Assembly: GCF_048128805.1 (NCBI RefSeq)
Contig: NC_136005.1
Span: forward strand, 14,955,760-15,019,759
Reading direction: 5' to 3'
Length of the DNA: 64,000 nt
Source: Centroberyx gerrardi
Lineage: Eukaryota; Chordata; Actinopteri; Beryciformes; Berycidae
Shown: positions 12,050 to 31,343 of the stretch, in pieces
Position numbering within the stretch: position 1 is the stretch's first letter
How the letters are laid out: every line of letters begins with the position of its first letter
Translations under genes and position numbers: made by a program
The notes under the pieces: model-generated
The model's input: only the letters and a program-made list of their open reading frames with translations
Database searches by the model: none
What the model was told of the DNA's origin: nothing

Positions 12050-12805
12050 TGTGCTGCCCTTGCAGCGCGTACTCTTGTGCAAAGCTAGACAGCCAGTTAA
12101 CATTCAAAAGTTCTCCAATAAACACACAAGGCTTGACTTTTCTTGTATTTTACTGAGGTTTTGTTTCTTCTTCTGGTCTTTTGATTTTGTTTGTAAAACT
12201 GAAACATTACAGAGATAAGAACATAAATCAGTATACGGACATTAACATATCCAAATAGATGGTAAGTATTATACACATAACTACATAAATGCACAATACC
12301 TACCAAAGTATAAAGCAGCATAGTACTGTATAAAGAACACAGCTCAACTACCACAACAGCAACAAGTCACAGTCAATTAGTGAACCTAGCTAGCAGTTAG
12401 CACTGCTAACTGCTAGCTAACACAGCACATGTTTTAGCAAACCAATAGAAAAGTTTCTAACATGATATTCCTTCCTAATTATTTACACATATTACTTACA
12501 GACAAATAGTCTCCAAGGCAGAAGCATATCAGAAATACATTCAGCAACAACATATATCCAGCATTGTCCGTCTTGCTTGTCTGAGCTCAACTGAAGCAAG
12601 CTAAGCTAACGGAGGAGACCGAAGAGGAGAGCAGCCCAGAGACGGGAAGATCGCACACTCTGTCGCTGTTTCCAAGAACCAACAGAGAACAGAGCACTCA
12701 CTCTGACGCTGTTTCCGAGAACTGACAGAGAACAGAGCGCTCACTTTTTAACTTATTTAACTAATAACTTATTTAAATTATTAACTTAACTCTAAAGGCA
12801 GCACA
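12050..12805 (-). repeat. 5' LTR of the BEL/Pao element
   Basis: 756 bp, TG...CA ends. It differs from the 3' LTR chiefly by a ~43-bp tandem duplication (12664-12706 and 12707-12749, units starting CGCTGTTTCC), plus scattered substitutions and a few bases near 12380. Confidence 0.93.
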
Positions 12806-12810
12806 ACCAG

Positions 12811-13260
12811 GCTCAATTGATGTTGGCAAATTAGAGGGAAATACATCATCAACTAGGCGCAAGTATGGAGAGAATTACCGGTACTCCCAAGCCACAATGC
12901 CCATGAATTGGTGTGAGATGCAAGGAAACACAGATGAGCAATTCTGAATCTGAATCAATCTAAGTGTGAGCAGGTAGTTTCATCAAGAACAGTTCCTTGA
13001 AAACGTCATAGAGAGGGATACTATACTTGGGTTACAGTGCATAAACCCTTTATTACACATAAAAATACACCTTTGCAAGTGAAGTGGTGCAAAGAACACA
13101 AGCATTGGTGTACTAAGCAGTAGAAAAAGTTAAATGGTCCAATTTTCCAGCATGACAATACTCCCATCCACAGGACACGCACAGTCACAGAACGGTTTGT
13201 TGACCATGAAAAGGATGTAAATGTATCTCCCTTGGTCAGCCCTGTTCCCACATCTTAACC
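12811..13260 (+). mobile_element. Tc1/mariner remnant, right part, intron 3 of copy E
   Basis: Continuation of the remnant at 6655-6817. The plus strand reads like the later part of a Tc1-type transposase (CATGACAATACTCCCATCC; compare NTPIH and VDHEKDV in copy D at 25040-25110). Many stops and gaps. Confidence 0.6.
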
Positions 13261-13664
13261 AATTAAGCACTTACAGAAGATTCTGGAGCATTTCCTGAGA
13301 CAGCATTTTCCACCATTTGTGTAATACCTTGTTGATGAGCAAAGGCCTCATTCAGATAGTGGCACTCCTGCTGGATGGATGGTTCGAGGGTCTTCTTGCC
13401 CACACCAAAGTTCCTGAGTGTATGGAGAGCAAATCTCCGCTGCTGCTTCCACTGATAGCCATTTGAAAACACTAAACCTGTTGGGAACATAAAACAGCGT
13501 AGACTGGAAGCAACTGGAACTGACTGAAAGCAACAGTGTTTAGGTTTTCATCCCTTTTCATTGCACTAAAGAGGTGTTAATATAAAACAGTACTCTTGAG
13601 ATGGTCTCAAAGGCAATGTTTTCCAATAACTTTTTAATTTTCTTTAAAATCAATACTAGACACA

Positions 13665-16022
13665 TGTAGCGTGTAGAGTCGAAATTATCAAATCTAGAAT
13701 TTAGTAAAGGTATGAAAATATGAAACTTTGATATCAATTTACACTCGTAAGGGGCACCACCTTCGTAGATGAAGGACCTTTACTTATACTAATCAGTCAT
13801 CAGTCTAAAGATCGTGAAATCTTTTCAATACAGGGATTACTTTACTCTGCAAGTAAGGAAACACATAACAATTTCTCTGTAATAAATGGGAATATTTATT
13901 TAACTATACAAGCATAACAAATTCAATGAGATAAGCAATATAAGGCACGTATATTGATCACCAGAATGAAGCACAGAAACTATAGACTAAAAATAGACAT
14001 GAAATGCAATGAAACAAAATAAGAGTGAAAGGGAAATGATAATGAAATATGGGAATAAGAATTGGCAGCAGTAAATGGAGGTATGTATGGATCAATCAAC
14101 CAGAGAAACGAGGCGGAAAGCTACGGGGCAACTAGACTATAAAAGCCTAACTTTTCCTGATCTATTTAAGTAATTTGAATCTAAGCTGTTGCATCAACTC
14201 TCAGCAGTAAAGACGTGGATAATCAGAGCCTACTTTGTTCAGTTGAGAAGTCCTGCCGGTCGGGTTGTCTGGTCCCGCTAAGCTCGGAGAGACAGACTTG
14301 GCGTGGCCGGTTACCTGGCAACGGCAGACGCTGGTGGAACAGCTGGTCTCTGATGTGTTATTGTCACGTCGAGGCAAGCAGCGCTACCGGCTTTTCACAG
14401 CTGTAGACAACAGGCCTCTCTGGATGTGGAACACTGCGGCGATGTTGCATCAGCGTTTGACTGCTGGTCTTGGAAGAGTTGACGTTTCTAGCTCTTCTAA
14501 CTGTTATAAAACTAAATTATCTCGTTCCTAAATAGCTTCGAAAATGATCTTCGCTTGGCCGAGCGTTGATAACTTCTTAACTATTAGACGCGAGGTTCAA
14601 ACTTCTTGTAAGAGATTCTTAAGTTCATCTGGAGAAGACGTCTCTAACTCCAGGTTCAAACTCTAAGTTTCAGCTAAAGTCGAATTGTAGCTAAATTGTT
14701 GGTCTTGGCTTCAGCAGGTTTCTTGGCGAGGGCGGAATGTTGAACTGTCTGAAAACCCAGATAAGAACATTTTATAGCTCTTTGAATTCTCAGGCGTGGT
14801 TTGCCATGCAAATCACGCTTCGCGCTCTTTTTCTGTTTACTAATTAATTTCTTTGTTTGAGAAGATTTCACTCCGAACTGAGAGGGAGGGGGGAAAGGAA
14901 TGCAAGAGGAATCATTCCTCTAGTCTATTTTATTTTGGGATCTATTACTAAGTGATCTTAATAAAGATTCCTTTTAAAATAATATGTCGGTATTTTACAT
15001 CTCCACCAATTACTGTTGTCAATTGATCGAAATAATAAAAACCTGTCAACTTACATTCAAACTTATATAGCTAGCACATCAATATAAGGACATCAAATAC
15101 CTTCCTGGTACAATCTGTGGCTATAAAGTCTTCATCAAGTTAACTCGTATATGTGACTTGGGTCTCTAACTTCGTGATCAATATGAGAAAGACAATTTAA
15201 ACATTTAAGACATTTGGACGCACTGACATTTTATACGGACCTGTCGTCGCTATAAATGACCACAAGGTGGCAGTGTAGGACCATGAAAATAGGAGAGTGT
15301 CTCTGGATGAATATCTGATACACTTCAATCATTTAACGCATCATGGTCTGTGCATGTAACTTTAGCTATTGAACATCTTCAACATATATATGGGCCTATA
15401 GTCAACACATCTAGTATACTTCAAACTACAAAATAGATCCATTAAAGACATTGGGAAAATATAGTTGAAAGTAGGTTTTAAAGGAATGTAAAAAGGGAAG
15501 AGATTTATGACTGTCCTGATTTAGAGAGGGGGTAGTGATGAGACTCTGGATAGTGTCAACAGCAGTCATTGGTTCCTTCGTATTGACACGGTGTGTATTC
15601 CCGTTCTCACCCAATGGTGACTGTCCCTTCTGATTAACCAGAACAGTCTGGTACTCCAAATGAAGAAAGGAGGGTGATTCCCTATATTCAGATGTGTGAG
15701 AAGTATGGATGTGTGATTGTATAGTTCATTAGTATTCCTGAGTTCTTGAGTCCTTCTCCTCCTGATGGCTGAAAGATAAAGGTCGTTAATTATGGAATGT
15801 GTGAGTTTCAAAGCTCTTCGCCGGGTTGGTATCCTGTCGTTAATTTCCTGAGCTGTCCTGTGGAGACATCTCTGGCTGGCATAGACTCAACTCCTTGAGC
15901 CATGGACTGTGTCCATTCGACACCTTTATGGGCACTTGTTGTGATAGGCCATTTGGTGTTGATTCAAGAAGACAACAGAAAGGTTGTGGGCTTTCTGCAA
16001 ATGTCTCCCTGGTATCGCTACA
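13665..16022 (+). mobile_element. 2,358-bp LTR-like insertion, intron 2 of copy E
   Basis: Absent from the other copies. It starts TGTAGCGTG, ends TCGCTACA and is flanked by CACA on both sides (13661-13664, 16023-16026). TG...CA ends with a short target duplication suggest a long solo LTR. A TATAAAA (about 14140) and an AATAAA (about 14959) on the plus strand would fit a plus orientation. No gag, pol or env reading is visible inside. The direct repeat is short, so a TIR transposon is the alternative. Confidence 0.6.
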
Positions 16023-16724
16023 CACATTATGTATTTGTGGGTCCTATCTGATACTACTGTCCTGAGTAGACTTAGGTACAATCACTAGCAACGTTTTCAA
16101 ACAAAATGCAACGCACACTACCTTTATTCCTAAACGCTTCCTGAAACAGTGGGATGACAGGGCGATCTGTGTAATCCTCCACTCTTTCGACCAAGGCTTC
16201 TCTCACAAGCTTGTACCCGTTGATTACCAAGAATCCTTCCACCAAAGAGTCGAAGGCTGAAAATGTTTCCATATTTCTCTGCAAACTGAGAGAGAAACAG
16301 CAGATTGGTATTGTGGTCCAACATTCAGTGGCCTGTTCACATTGTAGAGCTCACTGGGAATATACAATAGATGAGGAATATGAAAGGAATATGTTAGATA
16401 CACTGAGCTAGCAACCACAGTATTCTCCATTAGTTCCATGCATTTGTCCCCATATCCACTGCTAGTTTAGTCTTTGGGATTTGTGGTCAGGTCTTTGAGG
16501 TGACAATTAAAACAGCTTCCTAAGCAGCCATGTGGCTTTGGTTGAAGAGAAAAAAACCAGGTAGGCCACAAATTAAGGAAATCTTAAAGATGCAAGTTTT
16601 CATTTACCAAATGCTGGTAGCTAAATTGGGTAGTCACACTTTGGATTTCTCACCTGGTTTAGTTCCTTAACACTCGTCGATAAAAACAAGATAACAAAAA
16701 TCATTAATATCTCAAGCAAAATCT

Positions 16725-17120
16725 GCAGAATCAAATGCCAGGACATTACATCACTGTTCAAATCACGTGCGATACACAAGGCAAACCGGATCATAGAAGA
16801 CACTACTCATCCACTCAACAGCCAATATGAACTACTCCCATCAGGACGCAGGTTTCGGACCCCACTTCACAGGACAACAAGAACAAATTAAACATTCATA
16901 GGACTAATCAACAACAGACTCTGATCACTGTTCCCCATTGTTCCCCATTTCCCCCCATTGCCAATCATGTATGTTTTGTGTCCTGTTATGACATTAATGT
17001 GATGTCCTGTCTTGCTTGTGATAATGTTTCTTTTCTTTTTGTTTGTCGTTTGCCACCGATGATTGTACAGAACAAATTTCCTAACGGACAAATAAAGATG
17101 AATTCATTCATTCATTCACA
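16725..17120 (+). mobile_element. LINE 3' end with (ATTC)n tail, intron 1 of copy E
   Basis: The plus strand ends a reverse transcriptase C-terminus ([19 protein letters not shown]), then a 3' UTR, AATAAAG and an ATTCATTCATTC tail. The same fragment lies in copy C at 40110-40500. Confidence 0.65.
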
Positions 17121-17139
17121 ATATCCTCAATACCTGGTA

Positions 17140-17870
17140 ACTGTTTAACATAGATGAGTCTACTGTAGAAATCATTTCTCAAATCCTCCTGTCGGACATC
17201 ATTCCAACTAAAACTCCTAAAAGAGGTTCTTGATACAATTGGCACATCAATTTTATTGATTATAAATACTTTATTTATTTTAATTTTAATTTTATCTACT
17301 GGTTCTGCCCCCTCCTACTAAAAAAATATGCCCTTAATTTAACCACTAGTGAAAAAACGAGTCTTGATATCCTTTCCAAACTGTCTTTCCTGTCCAAGGT
17401 ATTGGAGAAAGTAGTTCCCACACAGTTAACATCCTATCTGAACAATAACATATTTCAAAAATTTCAGACTGGTTTTATAGCGCTAGATGGTACAGAGACT
17501 GCTTTGCAAGGGTTACTAATGATTTGTTGATGGCTCTAATGCGGGCAACTGTTCTCTCTCCTAGATTTGACACTGTTGACCATGGTATCCTTCTTAGGTG
17601 TCCTGAAAAATTGGGTTGCCATTACTGATACTGCTCTGAATCTGTTTAAATCCTATCTCACAGGGAGGAATTTCTCTGTAGTTGATGGGAATGCTTCTTT
17701 GTAGTGGACATCATCTGTGGTATCCCTCAGGGGTCAGTTCTTGGCCCTCTACTATTCAATATTCATATGCTCCCTCTTGGCAACATCATTTCGGACTTTT
17801 GGCCAATATTAAACCTGCGGCTAGCTGCTTCCTCCAACTAAGAAATATCACAAAAATCGGCCTATATATA
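17140..17870 (+). mobile_element. L2-like LINE ORF2 fragment, intron 1 of copy E
   Basis: Decayed reverse transcriptase text on the plus strand: LSKVLEKVV, then TETAL, then [13 protein letters not shown], then [13 protein letters not shown] in several frames. Matching pieces lie in intron 1 of copies B, C and D, so the insertion predates the duplications. Confidence 0.75.
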
Positions 17871-18332
17871 TAGTAGCCTAGGTCCAAAATCACCAAACTT
17901 ATCCTTTGAAATGTTTTTTTGTTGGAAAATGCTAGCATAAATTCCTATGTTGTTTGACAGCCGTGAAAAGATTATTAATGCAATTAAGGCAATTAACGAC
18001 TACAACATCAAACATTCTATGGCAACCATTTTTAAATGTACCAAAAGACATACTGGCTGATAATCAATGTGTGTTCTTGAGTCCTCCATGACGTGTTTTA
18101 CGTAGCTAATATGTGAAGCACAACTCCAAAACAAAAGAATGAAAGGACAAAGGATCAAGTCTCAGCAGCCGGGGACCACCAGGGGTGCTTGAGGGGTTTT
18201 AGGGGGTCCCCAGCAAATTGATGAATTGTTAAACTTAAGTATCATTTAATTTACGATAAGTTATGGCAATTACAGAATATAGAAGAATGACTATTTAGAT
18301 CATAGTTTCACTGTTATCTCTCTACCTACAGT

Positions 18333-19125
18333 CAGTGTTGTGCATTGAACGTGCTCATGTTTTTGATGAACGGTGAACTGAACGTATCCGTTTGCAACTA
18401 ATGAACGTGAACGTGAGCGTCGTTAACTCCCGCGAGAGTTAACGGCGCTCACGCACTGTGTTTTATGGCACCTGAGGATTTACGGCACCCAGCATGGCTA
18501 GTGCAACTGGCAATTCAGACGCAGCTACCGGTACTGCTGAAGTACTCTAAATACTCTAAATTGTGTGCTCTGCAGAACTGAAATCTTAGCACATCTTTCA
18601 GCTAGCGACTGTAATGAAGCCAGTGGTGGAGCCTGTACCAGCTCGCTTGGAAGCATATGAATCTATTTTATGTTTTTGAACTGCTGCATAATTTGGTTCA
18701 TGCAGGCTAAATAAAATTTCCATTGCATCTACAGTATACCTTACTGCAACTTTTTTTTCACTTTCTGTATAATATGACACATTGTTTAAGTGGTAAAGCA
18801 TATACTCACATTGGTTTTTCTTGGCTTTTAAAAGTAATCTGTCTGATTCTATAGTAGTATACAGTAATTAATTTAGTTTGGGAAGTGGGCAGTGGCAGTG
18901 ATTGGGGGCTGGGGATGGATGGGTAGGAGGAGGTTCTATTGAAAAAGAATAGCTCGGAGCAGCTCATTTAAAAAAAACAAACGGAAGAAATGAACGTGAA
19001 CTAGTTCATTTTTTGGGACTGTGAACTTAGTTCAAAATTCAAAATTGTGAACTATGAGTTAATTTTAATCTGTGTCAACTGAACTTTGAGCTAGCTCTTG
19101 TGAAGTGTGAACTTGCACAACACTG
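18333..19125. mobile_element. 793-bp non-autonomous hAT element, intron 1 of copy E
   Basis: Ends CAGTGTTGTGCA and TGCACAACACTG form terminal inverted repeats. A perfect 8-bp target duplication CCTACAGT flanks it (18325-18332, 19126-19133). It contains a hairpin (about 18412-18453) and no transposase. Copy C has the same element at the same place; copy D has an empty site (CTACCTACAATACGG, about 30111). Confidence 0.93.
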
Positions 19126-20460
19126 CCTACAGTACAGATAGTCTCGGAATTCTGGACAAAGTCATATCTAACAATAAAAATATTCTCAGATTTGGGTCTG
19201 AGAGCCAAAATGTTACAGCCCATCTCAAACTGCAAGGAAGCTTCTTTGTACTTACTTTCGTTATCAACAAGACAACTTGGGAAGAAGTTCTCCACAAGGA
19301 CCCAAGCACAGAACCTGAATGGATAGAATGGTCCTTCCACTGTTTGTCATGGTTTTTTGCCATAGCGCCATTTTTAGTTGATATAGTGACAGCGCAAGTC
19401 CGAGCATTCAGGCCATAAAGTGTGTCACACTTGCTTGAGAACTTTGCAGACGAGTCTGTTGCACAAGTGCTTAGCAACTTGTCAAAACTCTATGGAAAGC
19501 TGGCGTTAGCGACAAGGTTAACGTAGCACTATCAAAGATTGTGCTTTTCTCGCTAGCTCTTCTCGTCAAAACCAGCATATTAGCAAACCTAGCTGGTAAG
19601 CATCATCAACTTTAGCCCCTTAAATGATATAAACTAACATAGCTTAGCCTAGCTTTAGTGGAGAAGAAAAGTTAGCATTCGCTAACTTCAACCAGCTAAT
19701 GGACATCGGCTGAAACTGATGAATTCAACTTTAACTGTACAGATGTCAAAACCTTTGACCTACGTTACTTACAAAGACAGCAGCAGCTGATAAAAGAGCT
19801 CAGTGGAGGCAGGGTGACAACTTAATTCAGCTGCAATGCCAGTTTTCCACTGCTTTGGTTGTTGCTGTAAAACCTCTCACCTGCAGTGACTTGCTGCAAG
19901 TCAGTTCATACAGAAGCTAGCCTCACATAAAAATGGCCGCCACTCCGACCATCCAGGAACATTGATTTGAATGTGAAAGACCGTTTATATCCATTCAAGT
20001 TCTGTGGACCCGTATCGTCTTGGCATTCTTGGATTGATGGATGACATTGATCCATCAGGAAGTGTCTATTGTATTGATTCTGTTTCCGTGGTCTCACCGT
20101 TACACGGTCACAGTGTTTATCGGATATTTTATAACGGCTTCGAATGTGACAGAATCAGAACTGAAGACCAGAACTACGTCACATTACCTACCTTGGTGAA
20201 ATCCAGGTGTATTTCGCTGGGTTTGATGCGATGAAGGTCACCAATCAGAGGAAGAGACCATGGTCCAGGAGGAAAGTTTCTCGGGACTCTGTTCTTCAAA
20301 ACATCAGCAAACAACAAGAAAACACACACAAATATCAAAGCACTCCTCCCGTCCATCCATTCCAGGGCTATTACGTCATGTAGTGTTTCCATTTGGTATT
20401 TTTAGGAGCAGCAGATGTGAAGTGTTTGTTATTCTGTTTAGACTGCCGTAACATGAGTGC

Positions 20461-20477
20461 TCGACTGGGCCAGTCGA
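20461..20477. promoter_or_regulatory. 17-bp palindrome upstream of copy E
   Basis: TCGACTGG-G-CCAGTCGA, a perfect inverted repeat with a one-base centre, 69 bases before the ATG. It is intact in C and B and broken at its distal end in D. A dimeric factor site is one reading; nothing in the sequence identifies the factor. Confidence 0.45.
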
Positions 20478-20822
20478 CAGTGAAGTTATTATGAACGGGG
20501 AAATTTATTTGTGTGCGTGTGTGACATTTGATTGCTTATTACATTATTGCCGGAGCTTCTGATACTGCACTGATAGTAGGCTGTGACAGCTAAATATTTT
20601 GTACCATTTGTAACGTTTATACATGAGTTATATAGGTGGAGAAAATTCTAAAAATGATATTCCCTCTACAAGTCAAAATCTTCAAAAACATATGCAAATA
20701 TGCCTAAAATTTACATGGTAAAAGATTTGCTGATTGCATTGAGGGTGTCTACTAAATAAGAATTTGTCTTAGAATTGTTAATTTATTTATTCTAATCTGT
20801 CTGGAAGAGTTCCCTAACACAC

Positions 20823-20824
<2 letters not shown>

Positions 20825-20864
<40 letters not shown>
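20825..20864. repeat. (CA)n microsatellite upstream of copy E
   Basis: About 20 CA units. Shorter versions lie at the same relative place upstream of copy C (about 45900) and copy B (about 57960). Confidence 0.9.
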
Positions 20865-20869
<5 letters not shown>

Positions 20870-21411
20870 TCATGCACCAAGTAGAACAAACAACCCGACT
20901 GGAAGAGTTCAAGTTCCACCTTTGTTTTCCACTTTCCCCTACAGACCTGAGAGGCCACCAGTGTTACATAACATTTGTTTTTTGAAGCCTGCTATTCAGG
21001 CTCCTCCACTCCTCTCACAAAGCTTTTGAACAAGAACACCACCAAGTGTGGTATCACTTGTCTGCATGATCACCACAGCATTCAGACTGATTTTAGAGGT
21101 CTTTTGCACGATTATGATTACAAGAGACTGTTTAAGTGTACCTTACAGGTTGAATGTGATGAAGGAAGAAAAAAATTGAATACGGTTAATAAATGTTATT
21201 CTGAATGTTTTATTGCCAATATAGCACATTTAATTTATGATTGTAGCCTATATTAGCCTGCTGCACTATGAGGCCTTAGCTCTCCTGCCATTCAAACAGT
21301 GAGGTTTTTTTTAGGCCTGCTATTGAATCTAATGCAGTGAAGTTGTAAAATTCTTCCATTATTATCAGATTATGATAAAGAATGAGCACAAGGAACTGAA
21401 TCTCAGGATAA

Positions 21412-21417
21412 TTTATT
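21412..21417 (-). other. Candidate poly(A) signal of copy D
   Basis: AATAAA on the minus strand in the conserved 3' block, about 546 bases after the stop codon. Closer alternatives exist near 21548 and 21580. Confidence 0.4.
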
Positions 21418-21962
21418 TACATTCAAGTACAAGTTGGATTTTGGTCTGAACAAATCTAACAGATCTATTATACAATGTTAAGTGTATTCTGAATTTAGTT
21501 CAGTGATAATTCTTTAAAAAAGGTTGACAAAATCTTTTGTTTCAAGGATTTTATTACATATTTAAAAATATTATATACAGGATTATTGGACAGGCTTATT
21601 GAGAATAAAATGTTTCCAAGTTATGTTTTGCTTACACTATAGGACATTAAAACAACATGGTGATACAGATTACAGAAGACCTTTTCAAGGTATAACATAG
21701 GGTAACTGCTGTGGAAAACAACTTCTGTATTTGAGTAAATTGACAGACAGACATAAAATTTAGAATGTTGATCAAAATTTTTCATACAGATTTGAGCATT
21801 GATGATTTATCATGACAAAGCACAGTGCCACTCGGCCTTGGGCAATAAAAAGAACATTTTTAAAGTTTATGCTGCTTGAGGTACTGCGCCGTTTGTCTTA
21901 TTTCTTTGTTAAGCATGGGATTTATCATTAGAGGGTACAGCAGGTCAGAGACAGTGAGTGGT

Positions 21963-30837
<8,875 letters not shown>

Positions 30838-30905
30838 TTGGTATTTTTAGGAGCAGCAGATGTTAAGTGTTTGTTATTCTGTTTTGACTGCCGTAGCACG
30901 AGTGC

Positions 30906-30922
30906 TCGACTGGGCCAGTCAG
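30906..30922. promoter_or_regulatory. Decayed 17-bp palindrome upstream of copy D
   Basis: TCGACTGGGCCAGTC is kept but the last bases differ from the TCGA of E, C and B, breaking the outer pairs. Same distance from the ATG as in E. Confidence 0.35.
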
Positions 30923-31343
30923 AAATGTTTTATTTGTGTGTGTGTGTGTGTGTGTGAGTGACCTTTGATTACTTACTACATTACTGCCAGGGCTTCTGAT
31001 ACTGCACTGATAGCAGGCTGTGACAACTAAATTAATGTATTATTTTGAGTTACTATAGTTACCAAAAATTGATTTTCCATCTACAAGTCAAAATCTTCAA
31101 AAATATATGCAAATATACCTAGAATTTACATAAAAGATTACGTAAAAGATTTGCAGATTGCATCGAGGCTGTCTACTAAATAAGAATTTGTCTTAGAGTT
31201 GTCAAACAACCCGATTGGAAGGGTTCAAGTTCCACCTTTGTTTTCCACTTTCCCCTACAGACCTGAGAGGCCACCAGTGTTACATAACATTTGTTTTTTG
31301 AAGCCTGCTATTCAGGCTCCTCCACTCCTCTCACAAAGCTTTT

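Larger units (their letters stand above)
6818..12805 (-). mobile_element. BEL/Pao LTR retrotransposon, internally deleted
   Basis: A 5,988-bp element in intron 3 of copy E, in the same orientation as the host gene. It is bounded by TGTGCTGCC and GGCAGCACA and flanked by a 5-bp target duplication ACCAG (6813-6817 and 12806-12810). Copy C has the empty site (GGACCAGGCTCAA at about 37066). It carries two LTRs, a gag region and protease, reverse transcriptase and integrase regions with BEL/Pao signatures. The coding part has two frame breaks in gag/pol, an in-frame stop in the reverse transcriptase, and a deletion that removed RNase H and the start of integrase. It cannot be autonomous. Confidence 0.95.
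4012..20392 (-). pseudogene. Cytochrome P450 family 2 pseudogene, copy E
   Basis: Nine exons recognisable by identity to copies A-D: 20192-20392, 16122-16285, 13328-13477, 6286-6446, 5999-6175, 5766-5904, 5376-5563, 4876-5017 and a remnant of exon 9 at 4012-4186. Exon 2 is 164 nt instead of 163: an extra base near 16233 shifts the frame between FGGRI and VINGYK. The exon 9 acceptor (CCCAG before GTAAGCG in the other copies) is gone, because a deletion of roughly 80 bases joins the exon start directly to intron sequence at about 4187. Exons 1 and 3-8 are still open and keep the PPGP hinge, WxxxR, AGTETT, ExxR and the FSAG half of the heme loop. It also carries a VERG to VERV change. Intron 3 holds a BEL/Pao element and intron 2 an LTR-like insertion. 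A truncated transcript is possible, but a full P450 is not. Family assignment is firm; the CYP2J-related (CYP2AD-like) subfamily is inference. Confidence 0.9.
20393..21411. other. Spacer between copies E and D: 5' flank of E, 3' flank of D
   Basis: About 1 kb. The part next to the E start codon is conserved in B, C and D and holds a short palindrome. A (CA)n tract sits at 20825-20864. No other gene is seen. The D transcript probably ends near 21412. Confidence 0.6.

Noticed and set aside
19107-19418. Open frames around 19065-19477 and 42926-43317 shared by copies E and C as a small gene
   Set aside because: They straddle the end of the hAT element and intron 1 sequence; sharing is explained by the duplicated intron, and no domain is visible.
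20825-20864. Regular short repeats as a CRISPR-like array
   Set aside because: Plain dinucleotide microsatellite in a vertebrate genome, with no spacers.
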